Assembly: GCF_002067035.1 (NCBI RefSeq)
Contig: NZ_MVQB01000057.1
Coordinates: forward strand, 1-64,000
Source of the DNA: Methanoregula sp. PtaB.Bin085
GTDB lineage: Archaea; Halobacteriota; Methanomicrobia; Methanomicrobiales; Methanospirillaceae
DNA: 64,000 bases
Reading direction: 5' to 3'
The notes beneath the pieces were generated by a model that saw only the letters and a list, made by a program, of their open reading frames with translations, was not told the origin of the DNA and searched no databases. This document shows positions 19,861-28,777 of this stretch, in pieces. Position numbers and translations under genes: made by a program. The stretch's first letter is position 1. Every line of letters begins with the position of its first letter.

Positions 19861-20691
19861 ATGAGCATGTTCGAAAGTATTGGCAGGAGCATCGAGCTTT
19901 TCAGGACAAGCTGGGGCATTCTCATGCAGGACAAGAAACTGCTGGTATTCCCCCTGCTTTCCGGTATCATCTCGATCATCGTACTTGCAACCTTCATCAT
20001 CCCGCTGATCATCGGGGGCATCTTCGGGGACATCGTCTTCTATGCTGCCCTGTTCGCGTTTTACCTCGTGAGCTATTTTGTCGTCATCTTCTTCAACACG
20101 GCGCTTGTCAGCTGCGTGAATGCCCGGTTGCATGGCAGCGAGATGTCCGTGGGCGAAGGCCTGAAAAATGCCCTGAACCACTTCACCTCCATCCTCGGTT
20201 GGGCGCTCGTATCGGCAACCGTCGGCATCCTTCTCCAGCTCCTGAGGGAAAAGGGTGGAGCCATCGGGAAGATCGCAGCATCCCTTGTCGGCGGAGCCTG
20301 GGGGCTCGTCACGTTCTTTGTCGTCCCGGTCCTGGTCCTCGAGGACAAGGGCGTCTTTGACGCGATCAGGGAATCAACAACCCTCATCAAAAAGACGTGG
20401 GGCGAGACCATCATCGGATCCGGGTCCATCATGCTCGTCTTCGTCATTATCGGCATTATCGGTCTTGTCGCCACCCTGGCAACGCTGCTTTTGGGAAACC
20501 TCACGATCTTTGGCATCGCGCTTGTGCTTTTCATCGGGCTTGTCATCGTCCTGTCCGTTGTGGCCTCTGCCATGCAGGGGATCTTTGTCACTGCGCTGTA
20601 TACCTATGCAAAGACCGGAACTGTGCCATCTGCGTTCCGCCAGGACCTGATCCAGAACGCGTTTGTACCAACGAAGCAGCCCGGCCTCTGA
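19861..20691 (+). CDS. DUF6159-like polytopic membrane protein
   Basis: A 276-residue protein starting MSMFESIGRSIELFRTSWGI with about five or six hydrophobic segments. The N-terminal amphipathic helix followed by the long TM pair and GGAWGLVTFFVVPVLVLEDK resembles DUF6159 membrane proteins of unknown role. An alternative start is ATG 19867, preceded by GTGATG. The open frame reaching back to 19624 overlaps the previous gene out of frame and is not credible. A small membrane gene follows 48 bases later. Confidence 0.72.
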   Translation: MSMFESIGRSIELFRTSWGILMQDKKLLVFPLLSGIISIIVLATFIIPLIIGGIFGDIVFYAALFAFYLVSYFVVIFFNTALVSCVNARLHGSEMSVGEGLKNALNHFTSILGWALVSATVGILLQLLREKGGAIGKIAASLVGGAWGLVTFFVVPVLVLEDKGVFDAIRESTTLIKKTWGETIIGSGSIMLVFVIIGIIGLVATLATLLLGNLTIFGIALVLFIGLVIVLSVVASAMQGIFVTALYTYAKTGTVPSAFRQDLIQNAFVPTKQPGL

Positions 20692-20739
20692 TCCCGCAAC
20701 CCCACTCATTTTTTATTCCGGGACCATCGAGTACCTCTC

Positions 20740-20943
20740 ATGAGCGCGACAGAGGATACCATGAACGGCAGGGGCGGGAAAAAGTGGTGGTACGGCATTG
20801 CCGTCATGGCCATGTTCTCGCTCTTTTTTATGGGGATGGACTATTACCAGAACCATACGATCACATGGTCGATCTGGGTAGTTGCCGCATTCCTCTTCTT
20901 CGGTGTCGGGTTTACCCTCCTGAATAAATTCGGCAGGGAGTGA
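20740..20943 (+). CDS. Small membrane protein, 67 residues
   Basis: Two transmembrane helices (WWYGIAVMAMFSLFFMGM and WSIWVVAAFLFFGVGFTLL) with a short loop, and the basic end NKFGRE. The first helix is preceded by GRGGKK, so the N-terminus is likely cytoplasmic. Function unknown. It may be co-transcribed with the membrane gene ending at 20691. Confidence 0.62.
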   Translation: MSATEDTMNGRGGKKWWYGIAVMAMFSLFFMGMDYYQNHTITWSIWVVAAFLFFGVGFTLLNKFGRE

Positions 20944-21032
20944 TCACCACCTGATCCTTTTTTCATCCATTATTCCCCGGTCCACAGTCCCCTATCCATA
21001 GATTTACGAAAGACGGGAACCAACCAGTGTGC

Positions 21033-21482
21033 ATGAAGCGGAAGAAGGCATGGTCGGCGCTCCCCGGGACCGCACCGGCAGAGAAACTCCAGGTGCTGGG
21101 CGTGGAGCCGCATGCCATGGTGGACATTCGCCGGCTTGACGAGATCTCCCGCAGGTACGGCGTCACGGTCTACCTGTTCTTTGAAGAAGATCTTGCCCGG
21201 AACCGGTCCCTTGAGTCGGTCATCGGTGAATATGGCAGCGTTCCGATCTTTGAGCGGCCGTATATCAGTGTCCCGGATTTCCTCCGGTTCACCCGGGAGA
21301 ACGATCCGTCTTTCGAACAGACCCTGCAGGATTTCCCCCTGATGGTCGAGATTGTCTCCAGCGGGATAACGCTGTCAGGGCCTGACGGCGATGACATGCC
21401 GGTCGTTACCGGGCTGATGCCGTTCCTTGACGAACTGGACGTTGATGCACCCCCGCCGGAGCCCGGGGCGTTCCTTCCCTGA
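21033..21482 (+). CDS. Hypothetical protein
   Basis: A 149-residue soluble protein, acidic toward the C-terminus (DELDVDAPPPEPGAFLP), without a recognised domain. Predicted alternation of strands and helices (HAMVDIRRLDEISRRYGVTVYLFFEED) suggests a compact alpha/beta fold. ATG 21033 is preferred over the in-frame GTG 21027. Function is unknown. Confidence 0.6.
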   Translation: MKRKKAWSALPGTAPAEKLQVLGVEPHAMVDIRRLDEISRRYGVTVYLFFEEDLARNRSLESVIGEYGSVPIFERPYISVPDFLRFTRENDPSFEQTLQDFPLMVEIVSSGITLSGPDGDDMPVVTGLMPFLDELDVDAPPPEPGAFLP

Positions 21483-21504
21483 ATACGGTGCACCACCTCC
21501 GGAA

Positions 21505-21518
21505 CGGATAAATACTTT
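21505..21518 (+). promoter_or_regulatory. TATA box of the cysteine-repeat protein
   Basis: GGATAAATACTTTT lies about 60 bases before ATG 21575, giving an estimated leader of 30-40 bases. Confidence 0.5.
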
Positions 21519-21574
21519 TATTATAGCTCTTGCAGAATGGCATGTAACCGGCAAATTCCCGGACGTGGTATATC

Positions 21575-24271
21575 ATGTCAGAAAACCAGATGAGTGGACA
21601 CTGTCGGTGGATCTCGCTGGCAGCCCTCTCCATGATAATCTTCTGCTGTGCCGCTGCCTCTGCAGCCACGGCATCCGCTGCCACTACAGCAGATTGTCCG
21701 TCAGGATGCAGCTGCCTGCAGCCGTCTGCAGCACAGGAGAAAGGATACGCAGCCTGCGGCGGGCAGCTCTCCGCCTGCGGGTATGACATCTTCCAGAAGA
21801 CGATGTATTGCTATAAGACTCCCCAGCTCGTTCTCGTCCCCCGGACCCTCCAGACCCTGGTCGTTGCAACGACAACACCGCCGGGAACGTGCCCCGCGGG
21901 CTGCTCCTGCATGATGGAGGCCGAGGCAAAGGAGAAATTCGGCACCTATTCCCGGTGTTCGGAGACCCCCTGCTATACCGTGAACACGGGATCGACAAGC
22001 CTGAAAGCCTACTGTTTCCGGCAGGGAACGCCCCCGACAACGACAACTCCGGCACCCGCGTGTCCCGCGGGATGCACCTGCCTAAGTGATACGCAGGCAA
22101 AGGAGCGGTACGGGACCTATACCCGATGCACGGAGAACGTCTGCGGGTACGATAGCCCGGCAAACATGGTCGCGGCATACCAGATCCCCAGGTACTGCGT
22201 AAAGCAGGGATCAACGACGCCGGTCTGTCCCGATGGCTGTTATTGTGTCAGCGAGGCTGTTGCAAAAGACCGGTACGGGACGTATACCCGGTGCTCCAAT
22301 GATGTCTGCGGCTACGAGCAGAACCAGGCTCCGAAATACTGTATAAAGCCGGGAGGAACAACCCCGGTCTGCCCCGAGGGCTGTTACTGCGTAAGCGAAG
22401 CGGTTGCAAAGGACCGGTACGGGACATACACCCGGTGTTCGGACACGGTCTGCGGGTATGAACAGGACCAGACCCGGAAATTCTGTATAAAGCCGGGAGG
22501 AACGACCCCGGTCTGCCCGGAGGGCTGCAGCTGCATCAGCGAAGCTACCGCCAAGGCAAAGGGCGGCAGCTGGACCCGGTGCACCAGCGATGTCTGCGGG
22601 TACGAGCAGAGCACGGCAACGCTTGCAGCGGTAGTTCAGGTGCCGAAATACTGCATGAAACAGCAGGAAACGGCGCCGGTCTGTCCGGAAGGCTGCGCCT
22701 GCCTGACCGATGGGCAGGCAAAAGAGCGGTACGGTACATTCACCCGGTGTTCCGCGGATGTCTGTGGGTACGAGATGAGTGCGCCCACCAATGCCCTCGC
22801 ATCGGGCCAGATCCCGAAGTACTGCGTGAAACAGGGAACGACCCCAGCCTGCCCGGACGGCTGCGCCTGTATCTCCGACGAGGACGCGAAGCTCAAAGGC
22901 CTTACGGAACGCTGTGACACCGGCCAGAACCCGTGCGGGTATACGCTCGATTCCTCATCGGCAACCACAGCGGCACGGCGAATCCCGCTGTATTGTTACA
23001 AGATCCCCACGACAACGACCCCCTCCTGCCCTGAGGGCTGCACCTGCCTGAGCGAGGCAAAGGCCAAGGAGCGCTACGGGACGTTCACCCGGTGTTCGGA
23101 AGAGGTCTGCGGGAAGGAGGTTGTTCCCGCAGCGAACGGTATTGCTGCATACTCGGTGCCGCAATACTGCGTGAAGCAGGGGACCACCCCGGTCTGCCCC
23201 GAAGGCTGTGCCTGCATATCAGATGAGGACGCGAAGCTGAAGGGCCTCACGGACCGGTGCGACACCGGCCAGAGCCCGTGCGGGTACAGGACCTCTGCAA
23301 CGACTGCAAACCAGCGCATCCCGCTCTACTGCTACAAGATCCCCACGACCACGCCGGTCTGCCCGCAGGGATGTGGCTGCATGACGAACGCGACAGGTGC
23401 AGAGAAAGGGCTCTCGTACTGCGGCGGTAAACTGATCTCCTGCGGCTACGATCAGAACAAACAGCCGCAGTATTGTTTCGGGGAAGTTACCACCCCTTCC
23501 TGTACGTACGATTACCAGAAGAACGCCTGCACCGGTACCTGCAGCCAGGGATACACATGCAGCCTGGCAGCATCCAGGAAGGATGAGACCGGCAAGGTAG
23601 TGTATGCCGCCTGCCGGTGCACGGGACAGCAGGCAACACCCTGCGGATATGACAGCCAGAAAGGAGAATGCACCGGCGTCTGCCAGATTGGTAAAACCTG
23701 TGTGATCACCGGCAAGGAGACTGATAAACAGACCGGGAAAGAAACCCCCGTCTGCGGGTGTCCGTGGAATACCTGTACGTACGATTTTGACAAAAACGTA
23801 TGCACAGGTTCCTGTCCTGTCTCCGGGGAGAACTGCCAGCTGAACACCATCTACCGGGATCCTGCCAGCGGCAAGGTTACTTTTGCCGACTGTACCTGCA
23901 AAGGTGGAGCAATAACCGAAACCTGTGCCTGCGATGCGACGTCCGGCTCGTGCACGGGGAACTGTGCGGACGGCCGGGCCTGCACGATGGTGGAAAGGAC
24001 AACCGACAATGCCGGTAAGATCGTCTGTTCGAAATGCGAGTGCCGGGATTCCTGCGTCCTGACATCGAACAACGAGTGTGCCGGCACCTGTGCGACCGGT
24101 GAGCCCTGCACGCGGATCGTCTACAGGGACGACAGCGGCAACGAGAAGGTTGGCTGTGGCTGCGGCGGTATCTCGCAGGCCGGCGGGACACCAGCCGGGA
24201 CGGTTGTCCGCCAGCAGGGATTCTTCGAAGGTATCGGGGAATTCTTCCGCAGGCTCTTTGGCGGGAAATAA
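21575..24271 (+). CDS. Giant secreted cysteine-repeat protein (11 + 5 repeats)
   Basis: An 898-residue exported protein. The signal peptide covers about residues 1-37. Eleven repeats of about 48-65 residues start at CPxGCxC motifs (41, 106, 163, 218, 266, 314, 370, 426, 485, 541, 596). Most run CPxGCxC-SEAxAKxRYGTYTRC-xxxVCGY-xxxKYC, with six Cys each. Then five repeats of another six-Cys type begin at 643, 690, 734, 784 and 827 (CxYDxxKxxCTGxC...C...CxC). The protein ends in an amphipathic segment GFFEGIGEFFRRLFGGK. Even Cys counts suggest disulfides, or metal binding. I do not recognise the family. It has its own TATA box and no evident operon partner. Confidence 0.8.
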   Translation: MSENQMSGHCRWISLAALSMIIFCCAAASAATASAATTADCPSGCSCLQPSAAQEKGYAACGGQLSACGYDIFQKTMYCYKTPQLVLVPRTLQTLVVATTTPPGTCPAGCSCMMEAEAKEKFGTYSRCSETPCYTVNTGSTSLKAYCFRQGTPPTTTTPAPACPAGCTCLSDTQAKERYGTYTRCTENVCGYDSPANMVAAYQIPRYCVKQGSTTPVCPDGCYCVSEAVAKDRYGTYTRCSNDVCGYEQNQAPKYCIKPGGTTPVCPEGCYCVSEAVAKDRYGTYTRCSDTVCGYEQDQTRKFCIKPGGTTPVCPEGCSCISEATAKAKGGSWTRCTSDVCGYEQSTATLAAVVQVPKYCMKQQETAPVCPEGCACLTDGQAKERYGTFTRCSADVCGYEMSAPTNALASGQIPKYCVKQGTTPACPDGCACISDEDAKLKGLTERCDTGQNPCGYTLDSSSATTAARRIPLYCYKIPTTTTPSCPEGCTCLSEAKAKERYGTFTRCSEEVCGKEVVPAANGIAAYSVPQYCVKQGTTPVCPEGCACISDEDAKLKGLTDRCDTGQSPCGYRTSATTANQRIPLYCYKIPTTTPVCPQGCGCMTNATGAEKGLSYCGGKLISCGYDQNKQPQYCFGEVTTPSCTYDYQKNACTGTCSQGYTCSLAASRKDETGKVVYAACRCTGQQATPCGYDSQKGECTGVCQIGKTCVITGKETDKQTGKETPVCGCPWNTCTYDFDKNVCTGSCPVSGENCQLNTIYRDPASGKVTFADCTCKGGAITETCACDATSGSCTGNCADGRACTMVERTTDNAGKIVCSKCECRDSCVLTSNNECAGTCATGEPCTRIVYRDDSGNEKVGCGCGGISQAGGTPAGTVVRQQGFFEGIGEFFRRLFGGK

Positions 24272-24372
24272 TCCTCCGGGTGCGATATAACCGCAACCTC
24301 TTTTTTCATCATCGTCCCGATCTTATCAGGACATCCTGTTCCCTGCAGGACACGTATCTGTCTCCACCGATC

Positions 24373-24732
24373 ATGGCAAAGCGCAGCAGGACCTATATCT
24401 GGCAGTTCACCATCGGCCTCGGTTTCCTCTCGGGGCTCTGGACGGCCATCGGTATAGATCCCGAAGAGGTGCTCATCAATCTCGTCGGAACGACCGCTAC
24501 GGGTATTTTCCCCGATCCCCTGCTCCGGCAGTTGTTTATCGTCCTGCCGCTCATCCTGCTCGCCATCTCGATCCGGGGCGCTTATAAGAAAGGGAAGGTC
24601 CCGGGGCTGGCATCGGTGCTCATCGCGTACGTGGCAGGGCTGTCGATCCTTGTCGCGCTCTGGACCTCCCTGCTCCTCCTCCTTGCAGCCATCGCGATCG
24701 GGTACCTTGCCACCGGCCGGAGACTGTTCTGA
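24373..24732 (+). CDS. Hypothetical membrane protein
   Basis: A 119-residue protein with about three or four hydrophobic helices and basic ends (MAKRSRTYIW, TGRRLF). The start ATG 24373 is chosen because the upstream open frame (to 24280) reads into the terminator region of the previous gene. No domain recognised. Confidence 0.62.
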   Translation: MAKRSRTYIWQFTIGLGFLSGLWTAIGIDPEEVLINLVGTTATGIFPDPLLRQLFIVLPLILLAISIRGAYKKGKVPGLASVLIAYVAGLSILVALWTSLLLLLAAIAIGYLATGRRLF

Positions 24733-24774
24733 TCCCTGCAGGTGTGCAGACCGATCCTGCGGACCGTCGCCCGG

Positions 24775-24786
24775 TATTTATAAATT
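24775..24786 (+). promoter_or_regulatory. TATA box of the TylF-type methyltransferase
   Basis: TATTTATAAATT is centred about 30 bases before ATG 24811, so the leader is only a few bases. Confidence 0.6.
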
Positions 24787-24810
24787 ACAGGACTGCATAT
24801 TATTTAGGAC

Positions 24811-25554
24811 ATGAATCTCTCACCGAAGAAGAACCTGATCTACCTTTTCGATTCGGTTGTCCCGAGCCGGTACGTCCACAAGTGCCGCAGGTTCTTTTTC
24901 TTTGATCCTTTTTACGGCAACGACCTCGCGCACCGGGGCAGGCTCTCCCATTACGGGAGCGACGAGCGCAAGGCGTTTGCCCGAGAATTAAAGAAGATCC
25001 GGTCAGAGACCGAGCTCCTGATCGAGGACATCGAGGCCTACCACATCTATATGGCCGTCAAGCGCACGCAGAAAGTGCCGGGCGACATCGCTGAGGTCGG
25101 GGTCTACATGGGCGGGTCGGCCAAGATCATCTGTTCGGTCAAGGGGGACAGGCACCTCCACCTCTTCGACACTTTCGAGGGCCTCCCGCAGGTCGACGAC
25201 ATTGATGCGGTCTGGCCGTTCTACGAGGGTAAGTTCGCTGCATCGTACGACAAGGTCCGGGATTATCTCAGGCACCAGGAAAACGTCACCTTCTACAAGG
25301 GCATCTTCCCGGACACGTCCGGTCCTGTCGAAGACAAGAAATTCTCCATGGTCAACCTCGACGTTGACTGCTACGAGAGCACGAAGAAGTGCCTCGAGTT
25401 CTTCTACTCCCGCATGAGCAAAGGTGGCATCATCCTCTCTCATGACTATACAACAACGCCCGGCGTACGGAAGGCGTTCGACGACTTCTTCGAAGACAAG
25501 GACGAACCGGTGCTGGAAACCGCGGGATCGCAGTGCCTGGTCGTGAAAGTATAA
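24811..25554 (+). CDS. TylF/MycF-like SAM-dependent methyltransferase
   Basis: A 247-residue class I methyltransferase. EVGVYMGGSAKI (95-106) is the SAM-binding motif I. LFDTFEGLPQVDD (118-130) is the characteristic TylF-family segment, and VNLDVDCYESTKKCLEFFY with GGIILSHDY gives the metal and substrate side. Family members O-methylate sugars, as in macrocin; here a surface glycan or glycolipid sugar is plausible. Function class is firm, substrate unknown. Confidence 0.85.
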   Translation: MNLSPKKNLIYLFDSVVPSRYVHKCRRFFFFDPFYGNDLAHRGRLSHYGSDERKAFARELKKIRSETELLIEDIEAYHIYMAVKRTQKVPGDIAEVGVYMGGSAKIICSVKGDRHLHLFDTFEGLPQVDDIDAVWPFYEGKFAASYDKVRDYLRHQENVTFYKGIFPDTSGPVEDKKFSMVNLDVDCYESTKKCLEFFYSRMSKGGIILSHDYTTTPGVRKAFDDFFEDKDEPVLETAGSQCLVVKV

Positions 25555-25796
25555 TTGAACGGGAATATCCCGTACCAGTTCTTTTTTCGTGAATACAGAA
25601 TTATGAGGGGGGGCGCTCCTGTGGCGGCGTTCAGTTCTGGTTTTCCTGAACAGGAGATTACTCCGCCGTGCCCCGCGGGGGGCCCTGACGGGGGGAGTCC
25701 CTGAGAATATCCTGAGTGTATGGAATTTTCATCGTCCGGGTGTGGACGGACGTTCATGTCCATTCCTGCAGAAAAATGAGATCGGCAGGAAATGTT

Positions 25797-25976
25797 TCAG
25801 TCGCTGAAGATAAGCGCCCCGAAGAACACGAGCATCAGGCCGAACAGAACGACCGCGATACCGATAAGACCCTTCACGGCGGCAATGACCTCCGGCTGGA
25901 ATATCCAGATAGCGTACCCCCCGGCGGCACAGAGGATGAGCCCGATGATAATCATGGAAAGTCCGGTTTTATCCAT
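25797..25976 (-). CDS. Small membrane protein, 59 residues
   Basis: A 59-codon frame from ATG 25976 to TGA 25797. The product begins MDKTGLSMIIIGLILCAAGG and has two hydrophobic helices separated by FQPEVIAAVKG; the second is LIGIAVVLFGLMLVFFGALI. Codon use fits neighbouring genes. It lies 64 bases past the MFS gene stop on the same strand. Function unknown; small enough to be skipped by automated callers. Confidence 0.62.
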   Translation of the reverse strand: MDKTGLSMIIIGLILCAAGGYAIWIFQPEVIAAVKGLIGIAVVLFGLMLVFFGALIFSD

Positions 25977-26040
25977 ACGTATACCTCAGACTCTTGGTTT
26001 GGGAATCCGATCCTAAAAAGATATTGAGACACACCGCCAT

Positions 26041-27222
26041 TCAGCCGCCAATGTGACGGCGCAGCGACTTCCACGGGTACGGCAGCAGCGCCATCAGCAG
26101 CATGGCTGCGGCAACCGGGACCGGAATGGTGGCCAGCGCAGCTGCAAGCGAGTAATGGTCGGCGATGATGCCGCTGACTGCAACGCCGAGCCCGCCGAAC
26201 CCGATGGCAAGGCCGAGCATCATGCCGGAGGCGAACCCGACATTCTGCGGGAGGAGCTCGTGGCCTATTGCCACGGCAACGGAGAACGTTGCCCAGAGGC
26301 AGAACCCGAAGCAGAGCAGGGTGATGATGGCGGCGATTCCCGACAGTGCCAGGAAGAGGAAGAAGAACGGTATCGCGATTGCGAGGGTCACGACCATGAA
26401 TTCCTTGCGCCCGAACCGGTCGGAGATGCGCCCTCCCATGACCTGCCCGGCAACCCCGCAGAGGAGCATCAGGGTCATGATCATCGTGGCGGTCACGAGC
26501 TCGTATCCCTGCGCCACGAGGTACATCGGCACGTAGGTGAGGGCGGCAAAGACCGCCCATGCCCGGAGCACCGAGGCAGCCATCAGCACGGCAAACGGCC
26601 ATTTCGGGGGAGCCTCCCCTGTGAATTCCTCCTTTGCCGCATGCATGGCCTGCGCCGCGGCGATCCCGCCGGGCAGGAGGATCTTCAGGGCGAAGTACAT
26701 CGCGACCGCCGGGAAGATGAGGAAGAGGAGCCCGGGGAGGCCGAACCACCAGACGAGCCCACCGGCCAGCACCGGTCCCACGGCATACCCGAGGTTACCT
26801 CCGACAACGAAGTACGAAGTGATGGTTCCCCGGTTCCCGCTGGTACAGAGCCGGCTCGTGAGGCTGAGAGCCGTCGGGTGGAAGCAGGCGTGGCCGAGCG
26901 CGGCGAGGATGGCGAACGCCATCATGAGGTAATAGTCATGCGCAATTCCCATCAGGGCGACGAAGACGGCGCTGATGAGCAGGCTTGCCGTAACGCTGAC
27001 CGTGAGTCCCCGTGAATCCGAGAGCCACCCGATGACCGGCTGGGTGAAGGAGGAGGTGACGTTGTACGCAGTGACGAGGAGGCCGGCTGCGAGGTAGGAG
27101 TAGCCGTTCTGGGCGATCAGGAACGGGAGGATTGCCGGAAGGACCGGCATGTAGATGTCGGTGACGAAATGGGCAGCGGCAAGGCCGGTGATGGTACCCT
27201 TTACGCCCTGCTGTCCGGTCAC
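26041..27222 (-). CDS. MFS transporter
   Basis: A 393-residue, 12-helix carrier. WLSDSRGLTVSVTASLL matches the loop 2-3 signature and GRISDRFGRKEFMVV the equivalent loop in the second half. It resembles Fsr/NarK-like drug or anion exporters such as the fosmidomycin resistance type, but the substrate is unknown. It is the last gene of a six-gene overlapping operon: its ATG overlaps the methyltransferase stop by 4 bases. Confidence 0.82.
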   Translation of the reverse strand: MTGQQGVKGTITGLAAAHFVTDIYMPVLPAILPFLIAQNGYSYLAAGLLVTAYNVTSSFTQPVIGWLSDSRGLTVSVTASLLISAVFVALMGIAHDYYLMMAFAILAALGHACFHPTALSLTSRLCTSGNRGTITSYFVVGGNLGYAVGPVLAGGLVWWFGLPGLLFLIFPAVAMYFALKILLPGGIAAAQAMHAAKEEFTGEAPPKWPFAVLMAASVLRAWAVFAALTYVPMYLVAQGYELVTATMIMTLMLLCGVAGQVMGGRISDRFGRKEFMVVTLAIAIPFFFLFLALSGIAAIITLLCFGFCLWATFSVAVAIGHELLPQNVGFASGMMLGLAIGFGGLGVAVSGIIADHYSLAAALATIPVPVAAAMLLMALLPYPWKSLRRHIGG

Positions 27223-27833
27223 GCAATCCGTTTCAGCCGTAGTATCTCGACCTCGATCTCCTGTACATCCTTTGTATGGAAGGCGAAGGTGCGCTGTATC
27301 GGGAAAGAGCCGCCGATCTTCTCGTCGATTTCAGCCTTCCGTGCAGTATAGGCTTCTACAAATGGGATGGATCCGGCATTAAAGATGCTGTACGTTACCT
27401 CCGCGACGGCAAGGGCGCAGTCAATGAACGGCCGGTCGGCATGGGCTTTCTGCGCCCCGAACGGCGGGTTCATGACAACGGTGTCGCAGGTCCCGATCCG
27501 TTCCCGGCACCCCCCTTCACGGACATCGGCGGTGATGAACGCAACCTCTGCGTCAAGCAGATCCGCGTTCTCCCGTGCAACGGCCAGAGCTTTTTCATCG
27601 ATATCCATCCCGGTGACCGATTCGGCACCAAGAAGCGCTGCCCCGATGGCAAGGACACCGGTCCCGCACCCGAGGTCCGCAACCTGCTTCCCTTTGATAT
27701 CACCCTTCATCAGCGCGTGGTAGAGGAGCCGGGCGGCAAGCGGTGCCGGCGTCTGGTACTGCTCGAGGGATGCCCGGGGCCGGGAAAAGCCGCGGAGGCG
27801 CTGGAGGGTCATCTCGAGTTGTTTCAGTTTCAT
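27219..27833 (-). CDS. METTL5-like N6-adenine RNA methyltransferase
   Basis: A 204-residue class I methyltransferase. ASLEQYQTPAPLAARLLY (21-38), DLGCGTGVLAIG (53-64) and MNPPFGAQKAHADRPF (121-136) closely follow the eukaryotic METTL5 pattern, where the enzyme makes m6A in 18S rRNA. NPPF is the hallmark of exocyclic amino methylation. An archaeal rRNA target is likely. It overlaps dph2 upstream and the MFS gene downstream by 4 bases each. The frame open to 27971 is not used because dph2 occupies that DNA and the fold starts at MKLKQLE. Confidence 0.85.
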   Translation of the reverse strand: MKLKQLEMTLQRLRGFSRPRASLEQYQTPAPLAARLLYHALMKGDIKGKQVADLGCGTGVLAIGAALLGAESVTGMDIDEKALAVARENADLLDAEVAFITADVREGGCRERIGTCDTVVMNPPFGAQKAHADRPFIDCALAVAEVTYSIFNAGSIPFVEAYTARKAEIDEKIGGSFPIQRTFAFHTKDVQEIEVEILRLKRIA

Positions 27834-28777
27834 GGGATCTCGTCGATTGCGTACTCGTCCCAGCTGCGGGTGCCGCAGAGGATCTCGAACTCCTGCGGGG
27901 AGAGGACCGGCACGGGGAACCGTACCTGGTCGTCGTACGCGAGCCGGGGGCAGGCGGTGTTCACGTAACACCCGAACCCGAGGTTCAGGAGTTCATCGGG
28001 GCTCACTTCCTTCAGGGTCACGATCACGGCATACGGCGAGAGGGCGGAAAGTCTCCGGGCAAGGTCCATGCGGTTCTGGCCGCTCTTGGTGCTGACGATG
28101 ATACCGAAATCCTTTGCTCCCCTCGCTTTCTCGATGACGGCAAAGCGTTTCCGCAGGAGGCTGTCGGCGTTCACTTCCTGTGCGATACCGGTGAGGGGAT
28201 CGAGCGCAACAACCCGCACCTTCATGGCAAGGGCGATCCCGATCGGGTGGAAGAGCCCGGTACCGGCGAAGAGAATCTCGTCAGCCCCGATATCCTTTGC
28301 TGCGGAAAAGCAGCAGCCGAGCACCTGCCCGCGGAGCGGTGTCCTGCCACGCCCTTCCGAAACCCGCACATCAATCCCGCGGTCTTTGAGGAATGCTTCC
28401 ATCGCGGGGACGAGGTGGGCGTGCTGGACTGTGGTGACCAGGCCGGTCGTCGTTCCCTTCAGCAGCGGCAGGGCCTTCTCCAGCACCGCCACATCGAAGC
28501 CAACCTCGTGAGGTACAAAGATGACGTTCTCCTGCGGGCCGACCGGCGCGTGCCCGACATGGACGAGGACGTCGGCATTGCCGAGAGCGTTGAGTGCAAG
28601 GTCGCAGGCACCGTAGCAGGGATCGCCGCTGACGACAACATCGAATCCTTCCCCCCGGAGAGCTGCCGCGTACGCAGAGGCCCGGCGTTTCAGCCCCTCC
28701 GGGAACTGGAGGGCGACATTCTTTGCCCTCCGCTCCCGCAATTGACGGACCAGGTCAGAGATATCGTTTGACAACAT
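27830..28777 (-). CDS. dph2: Diphthamide biosynthesis enzyme Dph2
   Basis: A 315-residue radical-SAM-like enzyme that transfers the 3-amino-3-carboxypropyl group from SAM to the histidine of translation factor aEF2, the first step of diphthamide synthesis. The three conserved cysteines that bind the 4Fe-4S cluster are Cys58 (GACD), Cys155 (LGCC) and Cys276 (TACPRLAYD). Length equals that of the Pyrococcus enzyme. It overlaps the phosphoribosyltransferase gene by 23 bases and the methyltransferase by 4, so it is translationally coupled with another translation-related gene. Confidence 0.94.
   Translation of the reverse strand: MLSNDISDLVRQLRERRAKNVALQFPEGLKRRASAYAAALRGEGFDVVVSGDPCYGACDLALNALGNADVLVHVGHAPVGPQENVIFVPHEVGFDVAVLEKALPLLKGTTTGLVTTVQHAHLVPAMEAFLKDRGIDVRVSEGRGRTPLRGQVLGCCFSAAKDIGADEILFAGTGLFHPIGIALAMKVRVVALDPLTGIAQEVNADSLLRKRFAVIEKARGAKDFGIIVSTKSGQNRMDLARRLSALSPYAVIVTLKEVSPDELLNLGFGCYVNTACPRLAYDDQVRFPVPVLSPQEFEILCGTRSWDEYAIDEIP

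Noticed and set aside
25600-25720. GC-rich block as a mobile repeat shared with 35100-35145
   Set aside because: The likeness is limited to runs of C and G with CCGCGGGG-type cores; no long alignment could be made by eye.
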